43,749 nt of DNA, taken from an uncultured Lactobacillus sp. Lineage in GTDB: Bacteria > Bacillota > Bacilli > Lactobacillales > Lactobacillaceae. Numbering within the stretch: the first letter of the stretch is position 1; each line of letters starts with the position of its first letter. The DNA is taken from assembly GCA_930989465.1 (NCBI GenBank), contig CAKNLX010000006.1:1-43749 (forward strand), read 5' to 3'. A program made the position numbers and the translations under genes. Shown here in pieces: positions 19,097 through 28,845 of this stretch. The notes below the pieces were generated by a model, which saw only the letters and a list, made by a program, of their open reading frames with translations, had not been told where the DNA came from and did not search any database.

Positions 19097-21496
19097 ATGG
19101 CAAATATTTTAAAGAAACTATATAACGATGATAAACGAGAACTTAAAAAGTTTGAAAAAATAGCAGCTAAGGTAGAAGCTCATGCAGATGAAATGAGCAA
19201 GCTATCTGATGAACAATTGCAAGCAAAGACACCAGAATTTCGTGACCGTTTAAAGAAGGGCGAAAGTTTGGATGATCTTTTACCAGAAGCATTCGCAGTT
19301 GCTCGTGAAGGTGCTAAGCGTGTATTAGGACTTTACCCATTCCACGTACAAATTTTGGGTGGTATTGCACTTCACTACGGTAACATCGCCGAAATGATGA
19401 CTGGTGAAGGTAAGACTTTGACAGCAACCATGCCAGTATACTTGAACGCACTTGAAGGCAAGGGTGTACACGTTGTTACTGTTAACGAATACCTTTCAAG
19501 TCGTGACGAAGAAGAAATGGGTCAACTTTACAAGTGGCTTGGCTTAACTGTTGGTTTGAACTTGAACTCAATGTCACCAGACGAAAAGCGTGCAGCTTAC
19601 AACTGTGATGTTACTTACTCAACTAACTCAGAACTTGGCTTTGACTATTTGCGTGACAACATGGTTGTTTACAAGGAACAAATGGTACAACGTCCATTGA
19701 ACTACGCTATCATCGACGAAGTTGACTCTATCTTAATCGATGAAGCTAGAACTCCTTTGATTATTTCTGGTGAAGCTGAACAAGCAAACAGTGATTACAT
19801 CCGTGCTGACCGCTTTGTTAAGACTTTGACTGAAGACAAGAGCGATGATGATGCCGACGATGATGAAGATCACGGCGATTACAAGATTGACTGGCCAACT
19901 AAGACTATTTCACTTACCAGAACTGGTATTGAAAAGGCTTGTCAACACTTTGGCCTAAAGAACTTGTACGATGTTGAAAACCAAAAGTTGGTTCACCACA
20001 TTGACCAAGCTCTTCGTGCCAACTACATCATGCTTAAGGATATCGACTACGTTGTTCAAGATGGCGAAGTTTTGATCGTTGACTCATTCACTGGTCGTGT
20101 AATGGAAGGCCGTCGTTACTCAGATGGCTTGCACCAAGCTATTGAAGCTAAGGAAGGCGTTAAGATTCAAGAAGAATCAAGAACGCAAGCTACTATTACC
20201 TACCAGAACTTCTTCAGAATGTACAAGAAGTTGTCAGGTATGACTGGTACTGCTAAGACTGAAGAGGAAGAATTCCGTGAAATTTACAACATGCAGGTAA
20301 TCACGATTCCTACTAACCGTCCAATTGCCAGAAAAGACATGCCAGACATTTTGTATCCAACTTTGGACTCTAAGTTCCACGCTGTAGTTGAAGAAATTAA
20401 GAAGCGTCACGCTAATGGTCAACCTGTTTTGGTTGGTACTGTTGCCATTGAAAGTTCAGAAAGACTTAGTCATTTGCTTGATGAAGCTGGTATTCCGCAC
20501 GCAGTTTTGAACGCGAAAAACCACGCTAAAGAAGCTCAAATTATTATGAATGCTGGTCAACGTGGTGCGGTAACTATCGCTACTAACATGGCCGGTCGTG
20601 GTACTGATATTAAGCTTGGGCCTGGTGTTAAGGAACTTGGTGGACTGGCAGTTATTGGTACTGAACGTCACGAATCACGTCGTATTGATAACCAGCTTCG
20701 TGGTCGTTCTGGTCGTCAGGGTGACCCAGGTTACACCAGATTCTACTTGTCGCTTGAAGATGATTTGATGAAGCGTTTTGGTGGTGATCGAGTTAAGGAC
20801 TTCTTGGATCGTTTATCAGATAATGATGATGATAAGGTTATCGAAAGTCGCTTGATTACTCGCCAAGTTGAATCTGCTCAAAAACGTGTTGAAGGTAATA
20901 ACTATGATACTCGTAAGCAAACTTTGCAATACGATGATGTTATGCGTATTCAACGTGAAATTATCTACGGCGAAAGAATGCAAGTCATTGAAGCTGATAA
21001 GTCATTGAAGAATGTTTTAATTCCAATGATTCACAGAACAATTGATCACCAAGTAGCAATGTTTACTCAAGGTGAACGCAAGGAATGGCGTCTTGACTCA
21101 TTACGCGATTTCATTTCCTCAAGTTTGACTTCAGACAAGGTAACTGACTCAATTGACTTCAAGACTATTAGTGTTGAAGATTTGAAGAAGAAGCTTTATG
21201 ACATTGTTGAGCAAAACTTCGAAGATAAGGAAAAGGCCTTAGGCGATCCTAGCCAAATGCTTGAATTTGAAAAGGTAGTTATCTTGCGTGTGGTTGATGA
21301 TCGTTGGACTGATCATATTGATGCAATGGATCAGTTGCGTCAATCAATTGGTCTTCGTGGATACGGTCAATTGAACCCATTAGTTGAATATCAAGATTCT
21401 GGTTACAGAATGTTTGAAGAAATGATTTCAAATATTGAATTTGATGTAACTCGTTTGTTCATGAAGGCTGAAATTAGACAAAATCTTAGTCGTTAA
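19097..21496 (+). CDS. secA: preprotein translocase subunit SecA (no C-terminal zinc motif)
   Basis: [51 protein letters not shown]. Confidence 0.99.
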   Translation: MANILKKLYNDDKRELKKFEKIAAKVEAHADEMSKLSDEQLQAKTPEFRDRLKKGESLDDLLPEAFAVAREGAKRVLGLYPFHVQILGGIALHYGNIAEMMTGEGKTLTATMPVYLNALEGKGVHVVTVNEYLSSRDEEEMGQLYKWLGLTVGLNLNSMSPDEKRAAYNCDVTYSTNSELGFDYLRDNMVVYKEQMVQRPLNYAIIDEVDSILIDEARTPLIISGEAEQANSDYIRADRFVKTLTEDKSDDDADDDEDHGDYKIDWPTKTISLTRTGIEKACQHFGLKNLYDVENQKLVHHIDQALRANYIMLKDIDYVVQDGEVLIVDSFTGRVMEGRRYSDGLHQAIEAKEGVKIQEESRTQATITYQNFFRMYKKLSGMTGTAKTEEEEFREIYNMQVITIPTNRPIARKDMPDILYPTLDSKFHAVVEEIKKRHANGQPVLVGTVAIESSERLSHLLDEAGIPHAVLNAKNHAKEAQIIMNAGQRGAVTIATNMAGRGTDIKLGPGVKELGGLAVIGTERHESRRIDNQLRGRSGRQGDPGYTRFYLSLEDDLMKRFGGDRVKDFLDRLSDNDDDKVIESRLITRQVESAQKRVEGNNYDTRKQTLQYDDVMRIQREIIYGERMQVIEADKSLKNVLIPMIHRTIDHQVAMFTQGERKEWRLDSLRDFISSSLTSDKVTDSIDFKTISVEDLKKKLYDIVEQNFEDKEKALGDPSQMLEFEKVVILRVVDDRWTDHIDAMDQLRQSIGLRGYGQLNPLVEYQDSGYRMFEEMISNIEFDVTRLFMKAEIRQNLSR

Positions 21497-21501
21497 TAAA
21501 G

Positions 21502-21532
21502 AAAAAGGGGAGTTAAGAGCTTCCCTTTTTTT
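21502..21532 (+). terminator. Rho-independent terminator after secA
   Basis: AAAAAGGGGAG-TTAAGAG-CTTCCCTTTTTTT. Confidence 0.8.
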
Positions 21533-21559
21533 GCAATAAATAAAAGATGGTAGGTAAAA

Positions 21560-22676
21560 ATGGAAATTAGTGAAATTCAAAGTGTGTTAGATGAACTAAA
21601 AAAACGTCTAAATCACTTTAGGGGGTCTCTTTGACTTAGATGCGATTGATGAAAGCATCGAAATTAATGAAAACAAGATGGCGCAGCCTGATTTTTGGAA
21701 TAACCAGGAAAAAGCGCAAAAATTAATTAGTGAAACCAACCGATTAAAGGAAAAACGTGATTCATTTTTAAAATTGCAAACTAGCTACGAAGACGAAACT
21801 ACTGCGGTTGAACTTTTGCGTGAAGAACCAGATCCTGACTTGCAAAAAGAAGTTGAAGCGGATCTAGCTACGCTGCAAGAAGATTTTCATAATTATGAGT
21901 TAGACCTGCTCTTGTCGGGTAAGTATGATAGCCATAATGCTTTGATGGAAATTCACCCTGGTGCTGGCGGTACAGAAGCGATGGACTGGGGACAGATGCT
22001 TCTAAGAATGTATCAACGTTATTGTGATACAGCTGGTTTTAAATTTGAAATCAACGATTATGAGCCTGGTGAAGAAGCTGGGCTGAAGAGCGTTAGTGCG
22101 CGAATTGTAGGTAAAAATGCTTACGGAATGCTTAAATCAGAAAATGGTGTCCATCGTTTGGTTAGAATTTCGCCATTTGATGCGGCTAAAAGACGGCATA
22201 CATCATTTGCTTCTGTAGAAGTGATTCCAGAAGTTGATGACAGTATTCAAATTGATATTGATCCTAAGGATTTACGGGTTGATGTTTACCGCTCTAGTGG
22301 TGCTGGTGGGCAGCATATTAATAAAACTTCTAGTGCCGTTAGAATTACGCACTTACCAACAGGAATTGTGACTACGTCTCAGGCACAGCGTTCACAATTG
22401 CAAAACCGTGAAACTGCGATGAATGAATTAAGAGCAAAGCTTTTTCACTTAGAAGAAGAAAAAAAGCGTAAGCAAAAGCAGGCTCTGAAAGGCGATCAAA
22501 AGGAGATTGGCTGGGGATCACAAATTAGGTCATATGTTTTCCATCCTTACAACCTAGTGAAAGATTTGCGGACAGGTCATGAAACAGCTGACGCTCAAGG
22601 AGTAATGGACGGAAAATTGCAACCGTTTATTTATTCCTATTTACAGTGGTTGCTTAGTCAAGAGAATCCAGATTAG
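21560..22676 (+). CDS. prfB: peptide chain release factor 2, expressed by programmed +1 frameshift at 21629-21634
   Basis: ATG 21560, 24 codons to in-frame TGA (21632-21634); +1 slip at CTT TGA C joins the listed ORF frame; GGQ motif SSGAGGQHINKTSSAVR. Confidence 0.96.
21620..21635 (+). promoter_or_regulatory. RF2 programmed frameshift site with internal Shine-Dalgarno
   Basis: AGG GGG TCT CTT TGA C, the canonical prfB recoding signal layout. Confidence 0.95.
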
Positions 22677-22684
22677 GTTAAAAA

Positions 22685-22957
22685 ATGAGTTTAATGGGAA
22701 TTGTAACGCTTGTTTTAGTAGCGCTAATTATTTTAAGTTTATTGTTTGTTCTATTTAAGGCATTTATTTTACTTTTACCAGTAGCTGTAATTGCGATTTT
22801 AATCATTTGGCTTATTTATCGGTTTACTGGAAGGAAAAATCAAGATAATATGCCAAGTAGTGGAAGTTATCGTGAGTGGTTTAAGGCTACTAGTACTTCT
22901 GGTCCTAGACCAAGAAAAAAAGCTAGAAATGTCACCACTAAAGATATTGATAAATAG
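22685..22957 (+). CDS. small membrane protein of unknown function with basic cytosolic tail
   Basis: 90 aa; hydrophobic N-terminal ~45 aa then KKARNVTTK-type basic tail; tight spacing to prfB and hprK. Confidence 0.7.
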   Translation: MSLMGIVTLVLVALIILSLLFVLFKAFILLLPVAVIAILIIWLIYRFTGRKNQDNMPSSGSYREWFKATSTSGPRPRKKARNVTTKDIDK

Positions 22958-22971
22958 TTAGGAGGCCTAAT

Positions 22972-23940
22972 ATGGCTGATGAAGTTAGATTAAGCAAATT
23001 GATCCAGGACAATCAGAGTATCCTTGAAGTTTACCAAGGACAGGAATATATCAAAGATGAAGAAATTTATGTTTCTGATATTTATCGCCCTGGATTAGAA
23101 TTAACTGGTTATTTTGATTTTTATCCTGCGCAACGAATTCAGTTATTGGGTCGGACAGAAATTTCATATGCGGCACGCTTGGACCATGATATTAGAATGC
23201 ATGTCTTTAACAAAATGTGTACTAAGGCTACACCGTGTTTTTTGATTTCTCGATCTTTGCCTGTACCGGAAGAATTAACTACGGCAGCAGAGGAACACAA
23301 AATCCCAATTTTGCGTACAAGAGAGTCAACTACCTATATATCCAGTATTTTAACTGAATACTTGCGTGCTCGTTTAGCCAAAAGAACCAGCATTCATGGT
23401 GTTTTGGTTGAAATCAAAGGGATGGGTGTGCTGTTAACTGGTGCATCTGGTGTTGGTAAGTCTGAAACTGCTTTGGGATTAGTTCAAAGAGGACACAGAT
23501 TAATTGCGGATGATCGAGTAGATGCTTTTCAAAAAGACCATAATACCGTTGTGGGTGAAGCACCAAAGATCTTAAAGCACTTAATGGAGATCAGAGGAAT
23601 TGGCATTATTGATGTGATGAATTTATTTGGTGCCGGTGCCGTAAAAAATAGAACAGAAATCCAACTGGTAATTAATTTGGTTAATTGGGATCCAAAAGCT
23701 AATTATGATCGCCTAGGTTTTCAAGAAAATACGCGTGAAATCTGCAATGTACCAATTCCACAGGTTAATATTCCAGTTAAGGTTGGACGCAATATTGAAA
23801 TTATTATTGAAGTTGCAGCGATGAACTTCAGAGCTAAGAAGATGGGCTATGATGCAACTCAAACTTTTGATAATAATTTGACTAGTCTGATTTCAGAGCA
23901 CTCAAAAGAAGATACGAATAAGGTGCCGCATAATGACTAA
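22972..23940 (+). CDS. hprK: HPr kinase/phosphorylase
   Basis: P-loop [14 protein letters not shown] and signature [18 protein letters not shown]. Confidence 0.98.
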   Translation: MADEVRLSKLIQDNQSILEVYQGQEYIKDEEIYVSDIYRPGLELTGYFDFYPAQRIQLLGRTEISYAARLDHDIRMHVFNKMCTKATPCFLISRSLPVPEELTTAAEEHKIPILRTRESTTYISSILTEYLRARLAKRTSIHGVLVEIKGMGVLLTGASGVGKSETALGLVQRGHRLIADDRVDAFQKDHNTVVGEAPKILKHLMEIRGIGIIDVMNLFGAGAVKNRTEIQLVINLVNWDPKANYDRLGFQENTREICNVPIPQVNIPVKVGRNIEIIIEVAAMNFRAKKMGYDATQTFDNNLTSLISEHSKEDTNKVPHND

Positions 23941-24772
23941 TTTAGTAATTAATCCGGTGGCCTTTCATTTAGGGAATTTAAGTGTCAAATGGTATGGCAT
24001 CATTATGGCAGTAGCCATTGTGTTAGCTTGCTGGATGGCGATTAACGAAGGAAAAAAACGTCAAATTATTCCAGATGATTTTGTCGATTTGCTATTGTGG
24101 GCAGTACCGTTAGGGTATGTTGGAGCACGTATTTATTATGTGATTTTTGAATGGGGTTATTATTCACAGCATCCCGAGCAAATTATTGCGATTTGGAATG
24201 GTGGGATTGCGATTTATGGTGGTTTAATTGCCGGCTTAATTGTGCTGTTGATTTTCTGTTATAAACGAATGCTACCTCCATTTTTAATGCTGGATATCAT
24301 TGCTCCTGGAGTCATGGCAGCTCAGATTTTGGGGCGCTGGGGTAATTTTGTTAATCAAGAGGCGCACGGCGCACCAACTACTCTTCATTTTTTACAAAGC
24401 TTACACTTACCACAATTTATTATTGAGCAAATGAAAATAGGTGGGACGTATTATCAACCAACTTTTTTGTACGAATCATTTTTTAATTTGATTGGCTTAA
24501 TCTTAATTCTATCCTTGCGTCATAAAAAACATCTCTTCAAGCAGGGAGAAGTTTTCATGACCTATCTTCTTTGGTATAGTGTAGTAAGGTTCTTCGTTGA
24601 AGGAATGAGGACAGATAGTCTGTATATTTTTGGTATAATACGAGTATCACAGGCATTAAGTTTAATCCTCTTTATTGCTACAATTATTTTATGGATTTAT
24701 CGGCGGAAAGTCGTTAAGCCAAAATGGTATTTGGATGGTAGTGGATTAAAATACCCGTATTCAAGAGATTAG
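23933..24772 (+). CDS. lgt: prolipoprotein diacylglyceryl transferase
   Basis: [25 protein letters not shown] motif, YHPTFLYE-like [10 protein letters not shown]. Confidence 0.97.
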   Translation: MTNLVINPVAFHLGNLSVKWYGIIMAVAIVLACWMAINEGKKRQIIPDDFVDLLLWAVPLGYVGARIYYVIFEWGYYSQHPEQIIAIWNGGIAIYGGLIAGLIVLLIFCYKRMLPPFLMLDIIAPGVMAAQILGRWGNFVNQEAHGAPTTLHFLQSLHLPQFIIEQMKIGGTYYQPTFLYESFFNLIGLILILSLRHKKHLFKQGEVFMTYLLWYSVVRFFVEGMRTDSLYIFGIIRVSQALSLILFIATIILWIYRRKVVKPKWYLDGSGLKYPYSRD

Positions 24773-24812
24773 AATTAATAAAAGATTTTAATTAGAAAGT
24801 TTGAGAGAAAAA

Positions 24813-25832
24813 ATGATAAAGATTGCAGTTTTAGGTAATGGTTCATGGGGTTCAGTATTGGGTTCAATGTTAGCCGATAATGGTAACGATGTAACTCTTT
24901 ACGGTAACATTGATAGTGTTAATGAAGAAATTAACGCTCACCACACCAATAGCCATTATATGAAGGATTGGAAATTAAATGAGAATACCAAGGCTACTGG
25001 TGATTTGGAAGCAGCTCTTGATGGGGCAGAACTTGTTTTATTTGTTTTGCCAACTAAGGCAGTTAGAATCGTTGCTAAAAACGTACGCAAGGTTTTAGAT
25101 AAGACGGGTGCTAAGCCACTGTTAGTTACTGCAACTAAAGGGATTGAACCAGGCAGTAAGAAGCTTATTTCTGAAATTTTAACTGAAGAAATTTATCCAG
25201 ATGATGAAGATAAGATTGTTGCAATTTCAGGTCCTAGTCACGCAGAAAATGTTGCTCAAAAAGATTTAACCGCGATTGCATGTGCATCAACTAATGAAGA
25301 AAATGCTAAGCGGGTACAAGAATTGTTCTCCAATGACTACGTTCGTTTCTACACTAACGATGATTTAGTAGGTGTAGAAGTTGGTGGTGCCGTTAAGAAC
25401 GTAATTGCGATTGCTGCAGGTATTTTAGTAGGCCAAGGATATGGTGATGACGCCAAAGCTGCCTTGATGACTAGAGGTTTAGCAGAAATCACTCGTTTGG
25501 GTGTGCAATACTTTGATGCTAAGCCAATGACCTTCTCAGGCTTGTCAGGTATTGGTGACTTAATTGTAACTTGTACTTCAGTAAACTCACGTAATTGGCG
25601 TGCTGGTAAACAAATCGGCGAAGGCAAGACTTTAGATTACGTTTTGAAAAATATGGGACAAGTTGTCGAAGGCGCTACTACTGTTAAAGCTGTTCACGAA
25701 TTATGTGAAGAAAAGGGCATTGATATGCCAATTTCAGAGGCAATCTACCGTGTTCTTTATGAAGATGCTGATGTTGATACAGAAATTAAGAAAATGATGG
25801 GTAGAGAACCAAAGCCTGAAATTCGTTTATAA
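24813..25832 (+). CDS. gpsA: NAD(P)H-dependent glycerol-3-phosphate dehydrogenase
   Basis: GNGSWGSVLGSMLADNG; GVEVGGAVKNVIAIAAGI; ATG at 24813 preferred over TTG 24801. Confidence 0.97.
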   Translation: MIKIAVLGNGSWGSVLGSMLADNGNDVTLYGNIDSVNEEINAHHTNSHYMKDWKLNENTKATGDLEAALDGAELVLFVLPTKAVRIVAKNVRKVLDKTGAKPLLVTATKGIEPGSKKLISEILTEEIYPDDEDKIVAISGPSHAENVAQKDLTAIACASTNEENAKRVQELFSNDYVRFYTNDDLVGVEVGGAVKNVIAIAAGILVGQGYGDDAKAALMTRGLAEITRLGVQYFDAKPMTFSGLSGIGDLIVTCTSVNSRNWRAGKQIGEGKTLDYVLKNMGQVVEGATTVKAVHELCEEKGIDMPISEAIYRVLYEDADVDTEIKKMMGREPKPEIRL

Positions 25833-25848
25833 AAGATAAGCAAAATAG

Positions 25849-25877
25849 TTGGCAAGAAGGTAAATCTATTGTATTAT
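25849..25877 (+). promoter_or_regulatory. promoter of trxB
   Basis: TTGGCA-N17-TATTAT. Confidence 0.6.
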
Positions 25878-25913
25878 TTACTTATCAAAAGTAAGTAGAA
25901 AGAAGGATAGATT

Positions 25914-26852
25914 ATGGCTGATAAATACGACGTAATTATTATTGGTGCAGGTCCTGGTGGAATGACTGCTGGCTTATATGCTGCGCGTGCTAACTTAAAG
26001 ATTCTTGTTCTTGATCGCGGTCCCTATGGCGGTCAAATGAACAATACTGATGCTATCGACAATTATCCTGGTTTTTCTGAAATCAAAGGTCCAGAACTTA
26101 GTCAAAAGATGTACGACACAATGATGAAGTTTGAACCAGATTATAAGTATGGCAACGTACAAAGTGTTGAACTCGATGGCGAGGATAAGTTAGTTAAAAC
26201 TGATGATGGCAATGAGTATCGTGCACCGATCGTAATTATTGCTACAGGTTCAGATCATAAGCATTTGAATGTGCCTGGAGAAGAAGAATATTCAGGCAAA
26301 GGTGTTTCATATTGTGCCGTCTGCGATGCCGCTTTCTTTAAAGATGAAGATGTAGCTGTCATCGGTGGTGGTGATTCAGCAATTGAAGAAGGAATTTATC
26401 TTTCACAATTAGCTAAGAGCGTTACAGTTATTCACCGCCGTGATCAATTGCGAGCACAACCAACTTTGCAAAAGCGTGCATTTGCAAACAAGAAGATGCA
26501 TTTCATTTGGAATGCACAAACTGAAGAAATCTTAGGCGATGACATGAAAGTCACAGGGGTTAAGTACCGCGATAAGGAAACTGGTGCCGAAAAAGAAATT
26601 CCAGTTGCTGGTGTCTTTATTTACGTGGGTGTTTTACCACAAACTGAACCTTTTAAGGATCTTGGTATCTTGGATGACCATGGTTGGATTGTAACTGATG
26701 ATCATATGGAAACTAAGGTGCCTGGTATCTTTGCTTTAGGTGATGTTCGTCAAAAAGATTTACGCCAAATTGCTAATGCAGTTGGTGAAGGTAGTGTAGC
26801 TGGTCAAGCTGCATATAATTACTACCAAGACTTACAAGACAAGAAAAATTAA
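25914..26852 (+). CDS. trxB: thioredoxin-disulfide reductase
   Basis: GAGPGGMTAGLYAARANL, CAVCDAAF redox motif, GGGDSAIEEG. Confidence 0.98.
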   Translation: MADKYDVIIIGAGPGGMTAGLYAARANLKILVLDRGPYGGQMNNTDAIDNYPGFSEIKGPELSQKMYDTMMKFEPDYKYGNVQSVELDGEDKLVKTDDGNEYRAPIVIIATGSDHKHLNVPGEEEYSGKGVSYCAVCDAAFFKDEDVAVIGGGDSAIEEGIYLSQLAKSVTVIHRRDQLRAQPTLQKRAFANKKMHFIWNAQTEEILGDDMKVTGVKYRDKETGAEKEIPVAGVFIYVGVLPQTEPFKDLGILDDHGWIVTDDHMETKVPGIFALGDVRQKDLRQIANAVGEGSVAGQAAYNYYQDLQDKKN

Positions 26853-26871
26853 ATTTATTCGTTTTTTCATT

Positions 26872-26903
26872 AAGACATGTTCGTATTGGACATGTCTTTT
26901 TTT
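26872..26903 (+). terminator. Rho-independent terminator after trxB
   Basis: AAGACATGTTC-GTATT-GGACATGTCTT + T tract. Confidence 0.85.
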
Positions 26904-26973
26904 GTCTAAAGCTTAAATTAATGACTAATAAGTTTTATAATTAATAGCAGATAATAGAAAATTGTTAACAGTT

Positions 26974-26987
26974 TGAAAGCGCTTTAG
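26974..26987 (+). promoter_or_regulatory. cre-like (CcpA) site upstream of pgm
   Basis: TGAAAGCGCTTTAG versus TGAAARCGYTTTCA, 12/14. Confidence 0.45.
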
Positions 26988-27018
26988 AAATCCAATTTTT
27001 AATGAATAGAGGACATTG

Positions 27019-28743
27019 ATGGACGCTAAAGAAATTTATACAGAATGGCAAAAAGCTACTAATTTACCAGATTATTTAAAAGATCAATTAAATACTTTGG
27101 GCAAGGATGAAAAATGGATCGAAGATGCCTTTGGACAGGATATTAATTTTGGTACTGCGGGGATGCGTGGTCGTCTTGAACCCGGTACCAACCGGATTAA
27201 CTTGTTTACTGTAGGTCGAGTAACTGAAGGCTTAGCTCGTTTAATTGAAGAAAATGGTGCTGATGCTAAAAAGCGTGGGGTAGCTATTTCCTTTGATTCA
27301 AGATATCACTCAAGAGAGTTTGCAGAACATGCTGCCAGAGTTTTAGGTGCACACGGAATTCATGTTTACTTATTTGATGATTTAAGACCGACACCAGAAC
27401 TTTCATATGCAGTACGTCATTTGCATACTTTCGCTGGAATTAATATCACTGCTTCACACAATGCTAAGCAATACAATGGCTATAAAGTTTACGGTGAAGA
27501 TGGTGCACAAATGGCACCAGATAATGCAGATCGACTTTTTGCTTATGCTCAAAAAGTAACTGATATTTTTGCTGTCAAGGCTGCACCAGTAAAAGAATTG
27601 CGTGCTAATGGCACCTTGCAGTTAATAGGTGAAGATGTTGATGAAGATTACTTGAATGAATTGAAGCAAGTAACTGTTGATCTAGAGATGGTTAAGGCCA
27701 ATGCTGACAAGTTAAAGATCATTTATACTCCACTTCATGGTACAGGCAAGATGCTTTATGATCGTGCTTTCAGACAAGGCGGCTTTGATAATGTGATTCC
27801 TGTGCCAAGTCAATCAATCATTGACCCAGAATTTCCAACCACAATTAAGCCTAATCCAGAATACCGTGATGTTTTTGAACCTGGTTTTAAGTTGGCAAAT
27901 AAGGTAAATGCTAATGTCATTATTGCTACTGACCCGGATGCTGATAGAATGGGTGCAGCAGTTAGAAAAACTGATGGTGATTTCCAAGTTTTGACTGGTA
28001 ACCAAATTGCTACTTTGATGGCTTACTACCTATTGGCTCATATGAAGGAAAATGGTCAATTAACCCCTGATTATGAGATCGTTACTTCAGTTGTTTCTAG
28101 TGCTTTGCCATTTAAGATTGCAGAGGACTTTGGTATTAAGACTAAGCATGTTTTGACGGGCTTTAAGTACATTGGTGAAGAAGTTGACCGGATGAATAAA
28201 GCTGGTGATGCTAAGTTCTTGATGGGCTTTGAAGAAAGCTATGGTTATTTGTTTAAACCATTTGCTCGTGATAAGGATGCCATGCAGGGTGCATTGATGT
28301 TTGCCGAAGTTGCTTCATACTATGCTTCACGTGGGATGACTGTCTTTGATGGTTTGCAAGAAATTTGGCAAAAGTATGGCGTTGCTTATGAAATTACCCG
28401 TGCAATTGAAATGCCAGGTATTGGTGGTCAAAAGAAGATGGCCGAATTAATGAGCAAGTTGCGTAATGAGCACTTAACCGAAATCGGCGGTAGTAAAGTG
28501 CTTAAGATTCAAGATTTCTTGCAAAAAGAAACTATTGAAAATGGCAAGAAGACACCATTAGAAGGGTTCCCAGAATCTAATGTGTTGAAGTACTTCTTAG
28601 ATGATGAAACCTGGGTAGCACTTCGCCCATCAGGTACTGAACCAGTAATTAAGGCCTATGTTGGTGTAAACAAAAAAGACATTGCCACTGCAGAAAAGGC
28701 AGCTGAAGATTATCAAAAGGCTTTAGCAGATTTACTTAAATAA
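27019..28743 (+). CDS. pgm: phospho-sugar mutase (alpha-phosphoglucomutase)
   Basis: TASHNAKQYNGYKVYGEDGAQ active-site loop; ATDPDADRMG metal loop; ATG 27019. Confidence 0.94.
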   Translation: MDAKEIYTEWQKATNLPDYLKDQLNTLGKDEKWIEDAFGQDINFGTAGMRGRLEPGTNRINLFTVGRVTEGLARLIEENGADAKKRGVAISFDSRYHSREFAEHAARVLGAHGIHVYLFDDLRPTPELSYAVRHLHTFAGINITASHNAKQYNGYKVYGEDGAQMAPDNADRLFAYAQKVTDIFAVKAAPVKELRANGTLQLIGEDVDEDYLNELKQVTVDLEMVKANADKLKIIYTPLHGTGKMLYDRAFRQGGFDNVIPVPSQSIIDPEFPTTIKPNPEYRDVFEPGFKLANKVNANVIIATDPDADRMGAAVRKTDGDFQVLTGNQIATLMAYYLLAHMKENGQLTPDYEIVTSVVSSALPFKIAEDFGIKTKHVLTGFKYIGEEVDRMNKAGDAKFLMGFEESYGYLFKPFARDKDAMQGALMFAEVASYYASRGMTVFDGLQEIWQKYGVAYEITRAIEMPGIGGQKKMAELMSKLRNEHLTEIGGSKVLKIQDFLQKETIENGKKTPLEGFPESNVLKYFLDDETWVALRPSGTEPVIKAYVGVNKKDIATAEKAAEDYQKALADLLK

Positions 28744-28759
28744 TTAAGCATTTTTCGTG

Positions 28760-28773
28760 CGAAAGCACGTTCG
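28760..28773. promoter_or_regulatory. LexA/DinR (SOS) box upstream of uvrBA
   Basis: CGAAAGCACGTTCG matches CGAACRNRYGTTCG at 13/14. Confidence 0.6.
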
Positions 28774-28798
28774 CGGTAGTAAAATATAGATACTAATT

Positions 28799-28830
28799 AA
28801 AAAGTTGGACTATGCTTGTCCAACTTTTTT
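28799..28830 (+). terminator. Rho-independent terminator/attenuator just before the uvrB RBS
   Basis: AAAAAGTTGGAC-TATGCTT-GTCCAACTTTTTT. Confidence 0.8.
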
Positions 28831-28845
28831 CTTGAGGAGTTTTTT

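Noticed and set aside
21525-21560. TTTTTTTGCAATAAATAAAAG upstream of prfB as a third com-box-like element
   Set aside because: Lacks the GCGTAATA core and is the T tract of the secA terminator followed by AT-rich leader.
21678-22676. prfB starting at 21678
   Set aside because: This is only the post-frameshift frame; the true start is ATG 21560.
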